Below are positions 50,599 to 58,204 of a stretch of 64,000 nucleotides of DNA, one piece after another. The position numbers and the translations under genes are program-made. The first letter of the stretch is position 1. The number at the start of each line of letters is the position of its first letter. Where the stretch lies: NCBI GenBank assembly GCA_966211455.1, contig CBIHNI010000006.1, positions 162,908 through 226,907 of the forward strand, given 5' to 3'. Source of the DNA: 21-14-0-10-47-8 sp966211455. GTDB lineage: Bacteria > Bdellovibrionota > Bdellovibrionia > Bdellovibrionales > Bdellovibrionaceae. Below the pieces are notes generated by a model. That model did no database searches and was not told the DNA's origin. It worked only from the letters and a program-made list of their open reading frames with translations.

Positions 50599-50792
50599 CA
50601 CCAGTGCAACAAAAAGCTAAGAGTGAATTCCCCCAAGCCATACAAATAAATTTCCCCTAAACATCGGAATGGACGGTCGCGGCCGGCGAGGTCGGATGGC
50701 CGTCCATAGCGGGTTCGGGCTGGCCGAAGCCCGATTGCATGGATGCAGACACCACATGATACGCAACCAACCCCACAGCTCGAGAAAAAACC

Positions 50793-50810
50793 ATGACAGC
50801 ACGCTGTCAT
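50793..50810. terminator. Hairpin at the end of the ferredoxin gene
   Basis: ATGACAGC and GCTGTCAT flank AC. It lies 30 bases past the ferredoxin stop in the direction of transcription, though no T-run follows on the minus strand. Possible terminator of the zapA-rny-tyrS-ferredoxin operon. Confidence 0.4.
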
Positions 50811-50839
50811 AAAAACAATTTATCGTTTATACCCGCGAA

Positions 50840-51616
50840 TTACGGATTCTCTTTCGGCCCACGGTTCTGTCCACCAGAGCCGCCGCCGCTACCGCCGCCT
50901 TCCGGCCGTGGGCCGCGGTTTCGATTGCGATTGCGGTTTCTGCTGCGACCGCCACCACCGCCTTCAGCGCGTGGACCTTGATTCTGTCCACCGCCTTTGG
51001 CTTGTTGGTTGTTTTGCTGCTGACGGTTGCCACCGCCCTGTTGTTGGCGATTTTGATTTTGTCGATTGCCGCCCCCGCCTTGCTGCTGACGACGGGCCTT
51101 TTCTTCGTGAGAAAGACCTTCGGTCTGCTGCGGATGCGCGTGACCTTCTTCAGGATGGCCCTGCAGGGGCGAAGTCCCGGGAGTGTGCGGCTTCTGATCT
51201 GGATTGCGATGCGGGACCGAGCCTTCTTCCAAAACCAAAGTGCCTTGCTTCGCGTGTGTTTCCACATGCGAGCCCTTTTGTCCCGGGGCACGAAAGCCGC
51301 GGACTTTTTTGTTTTGGAATTCACTGCGCTCGATCTGCTCTTTCAGGTCGACGGTGATGTCACCGAAACAGCGGACCTGACACGACAGACGTCTTTGATC
51401 GACAAAATAATTTGTCCCGATCAAGCTCATCTCGGCCTTGGTCGGCGGGACCACATTGTATTCGCCATCGACGATACGAATGCGGCATTCGGCACAGCTC
51501 GGAACGCCTTTGCAGATCGATTTGATTTCAATGCCGTTTTCAGTGCAAAGCTGAAGCAGGGATTTGTTTGGATCCCCTTCGATCTCTTGATTGGTGGGAA
51601 CAAATTTGATCTTCAT
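50840..51616 (-). CDS. [2Fe-2S] ferredoxin with long Gly/Gln/Asn/Arg-rich tail, 258 aa
   Basis: Residues 1-95 are an adrenodoxin/plant-type [2Fe-2S] ferredoxin with ligands Cys35, Cys41, Cys44 (CKGVPSCAEC) and Cys79 (RLSCQVR), the expected CX5CX2CXnC spacing. From about 100 a polar linker leads into about 90 residues of low complexity made of GGG, QQQ, NRNRNR and RG units, resembling RNA-binding or condensate-type tails rather than any redox domain. It overlaps tyrS by 4 bases (ATGA) and is the last gene of an operon with rny. Redox partner unknown. Confidence 0.88.
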   Translation of the reverse strand: MKIKFVPTNQEIEGDPNKSLLQLCTENGIEIKSICKGVPSCAECRIRIVDGEYNVVPPTKAEMSLIGTNYFVDQRRLSCQVRCFGDITVDLKEQIERSEFQNKKVRGFRAPGQKGSHVETHAKQGTLVLEEGSVPHRNPDQKPHTPGTSPLQGHPEEGHAHPQQTEGLSHEEKARRQQQGGGGNRQNQNRQQQGGGNRQQQNNQQAKGGGQNQGPRAEGGGGGRSRNRNRNRNRGPRPEGGGSGGGSGGQNRGPKENP

Positions 51617-52851
51617 TTGACCACCACTTTGACGAATTTTTTCTTACCGGCTTTGATCACCATCGAAAGGCCGGATTTCAGTTCGATTTTCAATTGTTCA
51701 TTTTCAACTTTGGTTCCGTCAATTTCAACGGCGCGACCTTGAACCAAACGCTTGGCTTCCGAGGTTGAAGGCGCCAGGTTCGCGTTTTTCATCAAAGCGC
51801 AAATCCAGATCGGCTCGGATGAGGCCGCCACTGCGAATTCGGGAACTTCATCCGGAAGACCTTTATCGACAAAGATACGGTTGAATTCTTCTTCTGCCGC
51901 CTGCGCCGCTGTCGCCGAATGGAATCGTGCGATCAGGATCTTGGCCAGATTCACTTTCACCGTGCGTGGGTGTTGCTTTCCAGATTTCAAATCTTCTTTT
52001 AAAACCGAAAGCTCAGAAGGCGTGATATCGGTCAAAAGCTCGTACCAACGAAGCATCAGCTCGTCCGACACGCGCATGGTTTTACCGAACATGTCTTTCG
52101 GCGAATCGACCACGCCGATATAATTGTCCAAAGACTTGGACATCTTGTTCACACCATCCAAACCTTCCAGGATCGGAGTCGTGATCACGATCTGTTGATC
52201 GCCTTGGCCGTAGGACTTTTGCAATTCGCGACCGACCAAAAGATTGAATTTCTGATCGGTTCCGCCCAGCTCGACATCGGATTTCAAATGAACCGAATCA
52301 TACCCCTGACAAAGCGGATACAAAAGTTCATGAATCGAAATCGGCGTGTGGCTTTGGAAACGCTTGGTGAAATCATCACGCTCCAGCATGCGGGCCACCG
52401 TGTACTGGGCGGTCAAACGAATGAAATCTTCTGACGTCAGCTTTTGAAACCAGTGCGAGTTGTAAACGATTTCAGTCTGCGCCGGATCCAAGACTTTGAA
52501 AATCTGCTCGGCATAAGAAACCGAGTTCGCTTGGACTTGTTCGCGCGATAAAGGCGGACGGGTTTCGTTTTTTCCCGTCGGATCGCCGATCATCGCCGTG
52601 AAATCGCCGATCAAGAAATGAACCTTGTGCCCAAATTTTTGAAACTGCCGAAGCTTATTCAAAACGACCGTGTGACCGATATGCAGATCCGGTCTTGTTG
52701 GATCCGCCCCCAGCTTCACTTGCAGGGGCTTTTTTTCTTTGTAGCTTTTCTCAAGTTTTTTCAGCAAGTCCGCTTCCGAGATGAAGTCCACAGTCCCCAT
52801 CTTCAGAAGTTCCACCTGCTCTTTCGGTGTGGCCGAGGTCAAAGTGCTCAT
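51613..52851 (-). CDS. tyrS: Tyrosyl-tRNA synthetase
   Basis: This class Ic aminoacyl-tRNA synthetase charges tRNA-Tyr. Over 412 aa: RPDLHIGHTVVLNKL (HIGH), GDPTGKNETR, the tyrosine-binding region with LGGTDQKFNLL-type text, and KMSKSLDNYIG (KMSKS). The C-terminal S4-like RNA-binding domain (about 350-412) ends in KKFVKVVVK. It starts 2 bases after rny and overlaps the ferredoxin gene by 4 bases. Confidence 0.96.
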   Translation of the reverse strand: MSTLTSATPKEQVELLKMGTVDFISEADLLKKLEKSYKEKKPLQVKLGADPTRPDLHIGHTVVLNKLRQFQKFGHKVHFLIGDFTAMIGDPTGKNETRPPLSREQVQANSVSYAEQIFKVLDPAQTEIVYNSHWFQKLTSEDFIRLTAQYTVARMLERDDFTKRFQSHTPISIHELLYPLCQGYDSVHLKSDVELGGTDQKFNLLVGRELQKSYGQGDQQIVITTPILEGLDGVNKMSKSLDNYIGVVDSPKDMFGKTMRVSDELMLRWYELLTDITPSELSVLKEDLKSGKQHPRTVKVNLAKILIARFHSATAAQAAEEEFNRIFVDKGLPDEVPEFAVAASSEPIWICALMKNANLAPSTSEAKRLVQGRAVEIDGTKVENEQLKIELKSGLSMVIKAGKKKFVKVVVK

Positions 52852-52853
52852 GG

Positions 52854-54419
52854 CTATCTTGCCATTTCCACACTGCGAGTTTCGCGCACGACTGCGACCT
52901 TCACCTGACCCAAGTTCGGCATTTCGCGCTCGATCTTACGAGCCACGTCTCGGGACAGCATCAATGTTTGATCGTCTGTCACCTTGGAAGCTTCAACGAT
53001 CACGCGCACTTCTTTACCGGCTTGAACCGCAAAAGTTTTCAACACGCCATCGAAGCTGTTGCCGATGCTTTCCAGATCTTGCAGACGGTTGATGAAGTTG
53101 TCCATCCCCGGACGGCGAGCGCCTGGGCGAGAGTTTGAAAGAATATTCGCCGCCTGCACGATGTGAGCGATCATGCTGTTTGGCTGCTCATCGTTGTGGT
53201 GGGCACGGATCGCGTGGCAAACCGCTTCGCCTTCACCGTATTTTTTGGCAAAGTCTGCACCGACAATCGCGTGATGACCTTCGACCGTGTGATCGATGCC
53301 TTTGCCGATATCATGCAGAAGTCCCGCACGACGAGCCATCTTCACGTTCGCACCCACTTCGGCGGCCATAATGCCCGCCAGGTGAGCGACTTCCATCGAA
53401 TGGTTCAAAAGATTTTGTGTGTGTGACTGACGGTATTTCAAAGCACCTAAAACTTTGACGATCTCAGGATGCAAGTTGGTGATGCCCAACTCGACGACGA
53501 CTTTTTCGCCTTCTTCTTTGATCGACTTGGTCAATTCGGCCTTCATTTTTTCCACGACTTCTTCGATGCGCGCTGGGTGGACGCGACCGTCTTCCATCAG
53601 CTTTTCAAGCGTGCGCTTGGCCAGCTCGCGACGAACTGGATCGAAACCGGAAATGACCACAGCTTCTGGCGTGTCATCGACGATCAAATCCACACCGCAC
53701 AAAGCTTCCAATGTGCGAATGTTACGACCTTCACGCCCGATGATTTTACCTTTCATCTCGTCGCTTGGCAGAGACAAGACGCTGACCGTGCGTTCCGACG
53801 TGTATTCACCAGCGAAACGTGCCAGCGCCACCGCCAGAACACGCTTGGATCGAGACGTCGCTTCGGATTCGGCCTGCTTTTCGATTTCGTCGATGCGTTT
53901 TGCCGCCGCCAGTTTCGCTGATTCTTCCATGGCCGAGAACAGCTCGCGACGAGCTTCATCTGGCGTCATGTTGGCAACGGATCCCATCTTTTGACGGACC
54001 TCTTCGGCTTGCTGCTCGCTTTTCTTTTCCAGATCTTTGATGCGGGTTTCAGCGATCGCGATTTTCTCTTCGCGGTCTTTTAGGCCACCGATAAAGCGAT
54101 CGTTCTCTTCCAGCTTTTGTTTGAGCTGCTCGTCGATTTCTTTCAGACGGCGTTCCAGCTGAGACTCTTGGTTTTTCAGTTTCGATTTTTGTTTTTGAAT
54201 GTCGGATTCGACATTCTTGCGGGCGCGCGTTTCAAAATCTTTGGCGCGAGTTTTCGAGTCTTTATCGATTTTGGCCGCCTCTGATTTGGCGCGGTTGACG
54301 ATTTTTTCAGCTTCAAAACGCGCTGATTTTTTCTGAGCCTCGTCTTGCATTTTTTTAACGTAGAATACGGCCACACCGCCGATGATCAAACCCAACAGAA
54401 CCGAAATGACAACTTCCAT
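52854..54419 (-). CDS. rny: Ribonuclease Y
   Basis: This membrane-anchored endonuclease starts mRNA decay. The ATG at 54419 has AAGG upstream, giving 521 aa. An N-terminal membrane segment (VISVLLGLIIGGVAVFYV) is followed by a long coiled coil to about 200, a KH domain with MKGKIIGREGRNIRTLE, and an HD domain with the metal motif AGLLHDIGKGIDH (about 355-375). The tyrS gene follows directly. Its presence in the same operon as a ferredoxin with an RG/N-rich tail is notable. Confidence 0.96.
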   Translation of the reverse strand: MEVVISVLLGLIIGGVAVFYVKKMQDEAQKKSARFEAEKIVNRAKSEAAKIDKDSKTRAKDFETRARKNVESDIQKQKSKLKNQESQLERRLKEIDEQLKQKLEENDRFIGGLKDREEKIAIAETRIKDLEKKSEQQAEEVRQKMGSVANMTPDEARRELFSAMEESAKLAAAKRIDEIEKQAESEATSRSKRVLAVALARFAGEYTSERTVSVLSLPSDEMKGKIIGREGRNIRTLEALCGVDLIVDDTPEAVVISGFDPVRRELAKRTLEKLMEDGRVHPARIEEVVEKMKAELTKSIKEEGEKVVVELGITNLHPEIVKVLGALKYRQSHTQNLLNHSMEVAHLAGIMAAEVGANVKMARRAGLLHDIGKGIDHTVEGHHAIVGADFAKKYGEGEAVCHAIRAHHNDEQPNSMIAHIVQAANILSNSRPGARRPGMDNFINRLQDLESIGNSFDGVLKTFAVQAGKEVRVIVEASKVTDDQTLMLSRDVARKIEREMPNLGQVKVAVVRETRSVEMAR

Positions 54420-54467
54420 CACTCACCTTCACTTCTGCAAACTTTTGCAGATCGACTTCCGGGTTCT

Positions 54468-55037
54468 TTAAGCCCGGACTTTTTCCAGTCCCTTTTCTGT
54501 CGCCAACCACTGCATGCGGATGTCCCATGGACTTTCCGGCAGTGTCGGCACAATCAGATCCGAGAAACTGATTCCAACCAACTCGCCTTGGAAGTTATGC
54601 AGGGCTCGGTCGTAATAACCTTTCCCTTTTCCAAGACGGACACCTTTGGGATCAAACCCCATTCCCGGCACCAGAAAACCCGAGATCTCTTTCAGCGTGA
54701 CCTCGCGGGCGTCTTCAAGCACCGGCTCCAGAATCCCAGCATAAGCTTTTTCAAAGCCTTTGCGAGGTTCAAAAAAATGCAAATGCGCCTTGATCACTTT
54801 GGGAAAAACCCATCTGACGTTCGGCACTTTTTTTAAAAGGGAATCTAAAGAAATTTCTGTTTCCAAGGCTTGGTAAATGCACCAATCTCCGGAACGATCT
54901 TGCAGGAATTGCGAAAGATGCTGGATCAGAGCCTGCGTCTTTGCTTCGCGATCTTCAATGGTTTGAAAACGAGCCTTGAGCTCTTTTCGCCACTTCGCCT
55001 TTAATTCCTGTTCAGTCGATTCAATCTTCAGATTCAA
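54468..55037 (-). CDS. 5-formyltetrahydrofolate cyclo-ligase
   Basis: It converts 5-formyl-THF to 5,10-methenyl-THF with ATP. Over 189 aa: an N-terminal helix with KAKWRKELKARF, IYQALETEISLD, GILEPV and the signature ISGFLVPGMGFDPKGVRLGKG leading to KGYYDRAL. The start is a TTG that sits too close to the AGAGGA upstream, so an internal start a few codons later is possible. It follows zapA by 27 bases, as in many proteobacteria. Confidence 0.93.
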   Translation of the reverse strand: MNLKIESTEQELKAKWRKELKARFQTIEDREAKTQALIQHLSQFLQDRSGDWCIYQALETEISLDSLLKKVPNVRWVFPKVIKAHLHFFEPRKGFEKAYAGILEPVLEDAREVTLKEISGFLVPGMGFDPKGVRLGKGKGYYDRALHNFQGELVGISFSDLIVPTLPESPWDIRMQWLATEKGLEKVRA

Positions 55038-55064
55038 TCCTCTTCAGAGACGAAGCCTGTCGTT

Positions 55065-55409
55065 TTACAACGTCGGGCTTGCGCTCTTTGGGATCTTGGA
55101 AGTTTCGATGCTTTCAGCCAGTTTCAGAGTTTTTTCTTCTAGGATATCAAGCTCTTGCTGAGCTTTTCGTTTTAGAAGGATGAGTTCTTCAGCAATATTC
55201 AGCGCCGCCAACACGGCCGCACTTTGGAAAGAACCTGATTTGGTGACACTCAAAGCTTGCTTCACTTTTTGATCAACAAAGTCGACCAATTCTTGCACAG
55301 TGAGCTCGTCATGCGAGGACTTCAGCTTGTAAGGCAAACCCGCGATTTGAAACTCGTAAGTTGATTTGTCTTTGGGATTTGGCTTCACGCTGTTTTTCAA
55401 ATTCGTCAT
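55065..55409 (-). CDS. zapA: Cell division protein ZapA
   Basis: ZapA bundles FtsZ filaments at the division site. The N-terminal beta part has YEFQIAGLPYKLKSSHDE and the family-typical TVQELVDFVDQKVKQAL; the C-terminal part is a coiled coil (ALNIAEELILLKRKAQQEL). Length 114 aa is usual. It starts the operon with the folate ligase, RNase Y, TyrS and ferredoxin. Confidence 0.9.
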   Translation of the reverse strand: MTNLKNSVKPNPKDKSTYEFQIAGLPYKLKSSHDELTVQELVDFVDQKVKQALSVTKSGSFQSAAVLAALNIAEELILLKRKAQQELDILEEKTLKLAESIETSKIPKSASPTL

Positions 55410-55568
55410 GACTTTTTTTCGGTTGAGGTCATTTCATTAAATCTCTGAAATTCTTAGGCTTTAACCATGAATTCCAAAATCACAAACCCAGTATCATAGA
55501 GCCTGTGTCGTGAGGCAAGAGGATCACGTGTCACAATGAGTTATGACACGCAATCTACCATCAAAAAA

Positions 55569-55937
55569 TTAGCGAACTTTGGTTTTCAATTTATAGGTGC
55601 CCTGAGAGGTACAAACGGTCTCAGAGGTCGCATTCTTGCTGCAGTTTGGAGTGTTGCAGGTCAAAGCCAGGACTTGGTTGTCCTTGTTCAGTTCTTTGAT
55701 CTCTTTTTTCCACTGATCGCACTCGGCCTTCCAAGACGCACGTGCTTCCTTGGTCATCACGTTCGGCTCGCCTGCGATATCCGCATTGCCCTCGGTGATC
55801 TGGAACTCGTTTTGGGTGTTTTTGCCTTTTGAGATGGAGATCGTGGTGTCTCCATCCGTCGGAATGTCCTTAATGCCTGCAGTTTGAGCAAATACCGAAA
55901 CAGAGAGTGAAAACGCGATCGCTGCGATCAGTTTCAT
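55569..55937 (-). CDS. Small secreted protein of unknown function, 122 aa
   Basis: AAGGAG precedes the ATG at 55937, just 10 bases after ftsY ends. Signal peptide MKLIAAIAFSLSVSVFAQ. The mature part of about 100 residues has four Cys, three in a cluster (TCNTPNCSKNATSETVC), and a Trp-Lys-rich helix (ASWKAECDQWKKEIKEL). Probably periplasmic with disulfides. Not recognised. The longer frame upstream is an overlap with ftsY. Confidence 0.75.
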   Translation of the reverse strand: MKLIAAIAFSLSVSVFAQTAGIKDIPTDGDTTISISKGKNTQNEFQITEGNADIAGEPNVMTKEARASWKAECDQWKKEIKELNKDNQVLALTCNTPNCSKNATSETVCTSQGTYKLKTKVR

Positions 55938-55947
55938 GTCGAACTCC

Positions 55948-57069
55948 TTATAAAATGGATTCGACAAATTCTTTCGCAGAAAAGGGACGAAGGTCACCAA
56001 TTTTTTCGCCAACTCCAATAAAACGAATTGGAATTTGAAGCTCATTGGCAAGACCGACGGCCACTCCGCCTTTCGCGGTGCCGTCCATTTTCGTCAAAAC
56101 CACGCCGGTCAGATTCAAAGCCTGATGAAATTGTTTGGCCTGCATCAAAGCGTTCTGACCCGAGTTCGCATCCAGAACGATCAATGTTTCATGCGGAGCA
56201 TCCGGGATCACCTTGGTCATCACCCGCTGCATTTTTTTAAGCTCTTCCATCAGATTGGCTTGAGTGTGCAAGCGGCCTGCCGTGTCAACGATGACCACGT
56301 CATAACCCTGAGCTTTGGCTTTTGAAACCGCATCGAAAGCAACAGCCGACGGATCGGTCACGCCCGGCGGAGAGAAAATTTCAACCTGCGCGCGTTCGGT
56401 CCAAACTTTCAGCTGATTTCCGGCGGCGGCCCGGAAGGTGTCACCCGCGGCCACCAAAACTTTCTTACCAGAGAAAGCCAGGTGTGCGGCCAATTTTCCA
56501 ATCGATGTGGTTTTGCCGGCACCATTCACGCCGACAATCATCCACACGGACGGATGAGCTTTCAGATGCAGAAAGCCCATTGGATTTTCAGGATGAGGCT
56601 CATGAATCTGAGCCTTTCGGAAAATATCTTCGAACTCGGTCTTAAGGGCCGACTTGATGGATTCAATCTGATTTTTGTCGCCGCGAGAAAGCTGTGATTT
56701 CACAGCCTCCATCAAGCGTTCGACGGTCTGTGGTCCGAGATCACTGGTGTAGAGGACTTCTTCGATTTCCTCGAAGTTTTTTTTTTCAACTTCCGAGCTG
56801 AAAAGACCTTTCAAGCGCCCGAAAAGATTTTTTTCGGTGGGCGCCAGGGCCTGCTTCAGAGACTTGCTCGGAAGAAGCATTTCCTCTTCATCCAGAATCT
56901 CTTCACGCACTTCCACGTCGTGAGCCACCTGCGGTCCCGATGTTTCAACTGGGACTTCAGGCAAGCGGCGCTTTCTGAGGTTGGCAACAACGACGCCAAC
57001 AATCAGGAAGAGCAAGATTCCGGCAACGGCGATAATGGTCCACATCGCATTAGTTTGCTCGAGGGTCAT
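55948..57069 (-). CDS. ftsY: Signal recognition particle receptor FtsY
   Basis: This GTPase docks the SRP-ribosome complex at the membrane. Motifs over 373 aa: GVNGAGKTTSIGKLA (P-loop), DTFRAAAGNQL, VDTAGRLHTQ, TKMDGTAKGG and the end IGVGEKIGDLRPF. The N-terminus has a true membrane segment (AMWTIIAVAGILLFLIVGVV) in place of the short amphipathic A region of E. coli. GGAGG precedes the ATG at 57069. It overlaps the small upstream gene by 20 bases. Confidence 0.96.
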   Translation of the reverse strand: MTLEQTNAMWTIIAVAGILLFLIVGVVVANLRKRRLPEVPVETSGPQVAHDVEVREEILDEEEMLLPSKSLKQALAPTEKNLFGRLKGLFSSEVEKKNFEEIEEVLYTSDLGPQTVERLMEAVKSQLSRGDKNQIESIKSALKTEFEDIFRKAQIHEPHPENPMGFLHLKAHPSVWMIVGVNGAGKTTSIGKLAAHLAFSGKKVLVAAGDTFRAAAGNQLKVWTERAQVEIFSPPGVTDPSAVAFDAVSKAKAQGYDVVIVDTAGRLHTQANLMEELKKMQRVMTKVIPDAPHETLIVLDANSGQNALMQAKQFHQALNLTGVVLTKMDGTAKGGVAVGLANELQIPIRFIGVGEKIGDLRPFSAKEFVESIL

Positions 57070-57340
57070 ACGGGGTAGCCTCCGGTGGCTGGGGTTGATT
57101 CATGACTCGATTTTCATTCACTTCGATACATTCTTTAAAGCCCACATCGCCTTGCTTCAACACGGTCCCATCCGGACGCTTGCATGAAACACCGATCTTG
57201 ATGCGGCCTTGTCTTTTCGGCGGAGTCAGATTTTTAAACTGGGTCATGTCAATATCACCTGTCGGTGACGACGTCTTCGTCGGGGTTTGCGCCCATAAAA
57301 TCGAAGGAACGAGAATCGACAGACAGAATAGCCAATTCAT
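57050..57340 (-). CDS. Small secreted protein of unknown function, 96 aa
   Basis: GGAGG lies 8 bases before the ATG at 57340. The signal peptide is MNWLFCLSILVPSILWAQ. The mature part is polar and Pro/Lys-rich, with a pair of Cys (GVSCKRPDG and FKECIEV). Its stop lies inside ftsY, so the two genes are likely co-translated. Family not recognised. Confidence 0.7.
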   Translation of the reverse strand: MNWLFCLSILVPSILWAQTPTKTSSPTGDIDMTQFKNLTPPKRQGRIKIGVSCKRPDGTVLKQGDVGFKECIEVNENRVMNQPQPPEATPYDPRAN

Positions 57341-57486
57341 AAGAATCGCCTCCATCTTCTGTGAAACCAAAAATTTGGGGGAAAGACAAGATTTGCCTGA
57401 AAACCAGCAGATTTGCTGCACTTCGAGCAGTCGAAATAAATATTGCTTTCCCAAATACGCACTGTGATTTGCGACGGTGCGCGTAA

Positions 57487-58200
57487 CTATTCTTTATCTA
57501 AATTCCACAGCGGATTGAGCGGAAGCTGATTCACCAAAGGATCCGATGAGACCTGCGTGTGCGCGAGCTCTAAATGATGAGCGGTCCAAGTGCCACGAGC
57601 CGCCAGCGCGACCAAGAAAATTGAAACAAGGACCTGCACGGCAAGCTTGGGCTTGGATGGAAGGTTGTAGCTTTTCCCAAGCTTCAATCCGTACAGGGTC
57701 AGCACCAAACCCAAAGATGAAAATCCCATCCCCAAAGTGCAGACCCAAGATTTGGCGGGTCCCAAAAGTTTCCACCCCTGATCCAAAATCAAACGCGAAT
57801 CGCTTTGGAAAAATTGTGAATTCAATCGCGAGTTGGAAACCATCGACCAGAAAAGATCCATCCACGAAAGGTCGAAAATAATCAAAACCCCAATCACGAA
57901 ATAAAGTTTCCAAAGAAAGAAAAGCTTTCGTGGCGACATCACCAAAGCTGACAACCAGGTCAGCAGCACGATCGGGATCCAGAAATATCCCATGATCAGC
58001 AAATCAAAGCGAAAGCCCATCAAGAAGGCCGCGCCCACATCAGCGGTGTTTTCAATTTTCGGGTGATAAACGGCGAAATAAAGAAGCAGCCGAAGGGCCG
58101 ACATCCAGATCAGGATCAGAAGTGTCGGTTTTAAAAGTGTTTTTAAAACCTGAAAGGCTTCTGATCCTTTCACTTGGCTGAGCCCAAATGGCGAACCCAC
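57487..58200 (-). CDS. Membrane domain resembling the N-terminal half of LTA-synthase/phosphoglycerol-transferase proteins, no catalytic domain
   Basis: The 237 aa hold five or so membrane segments (LLKPTLLILIWMSALRLLLY to KPKLAVQVLVSIFLVALAARG). The region GFRFDLLIMGYFWIPIVLLT and the end DPLVNQLPLNPLWNLDKE resemble the stretch just before the sulfatase-fold domain in LtaS-type enzymes. The protein stops there, and no sulfatase-like frame follows in the 150 bases before the next gene. It may be a truncated remnant or a membrane-only protein. GTG start 4 bases after smc, probably co-transcribed with it. Confidence 0.65.
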   Translation of the reverse strand: MGSPFGLSQVKGSEAFQVLKTLLKPTLLILIWMSALRLLLYFAVYHPKIENTADVGAAFLMGFRFDLLIMGYFWIPIVLLTWLSALVMSPRKLFFLWKLYFVIGVLIIFDLSWMDLFWSMVSNSRLNSQFFQSDSRLILDQGWKLLGPAKSWVCTLGMGFSSLGLVLTLYGLKLGKSYNLPSKPKLAVQVLVSIFLVALAARGTWTAHHLELAHTQVSSDPLVNQLPLNPLWNLDKE

Positions 58201-58204
58201 GATA

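Larger units (their letters stand above)
50342..50839. other. Highly structured 498-base non-coding region
   Basis: After the terminator, no supported gene is present up to the ferredoxin gene. At least six inverted repeats occur within 350 bases: 50467-50487, 50498-50539, 50555-50598, 50669-50707, 50715-50734 and 50793-50810. The second and third share a leading CCCCTCAGA and an internal AGTTGG, so they look related. The last (ATGACAGC-AC-GCTGTCAT) is a perfect 8-bp stem near the end of the ferredoxin gene and could terminate it. Confidence 0.55.

Noticed and set aside
55038..55064. 6S RNA between zapA and the folate cyclo-ligase gene, its usual place in many proteobacteria
   Set aside because: The gap is only 27 bases, far too short.
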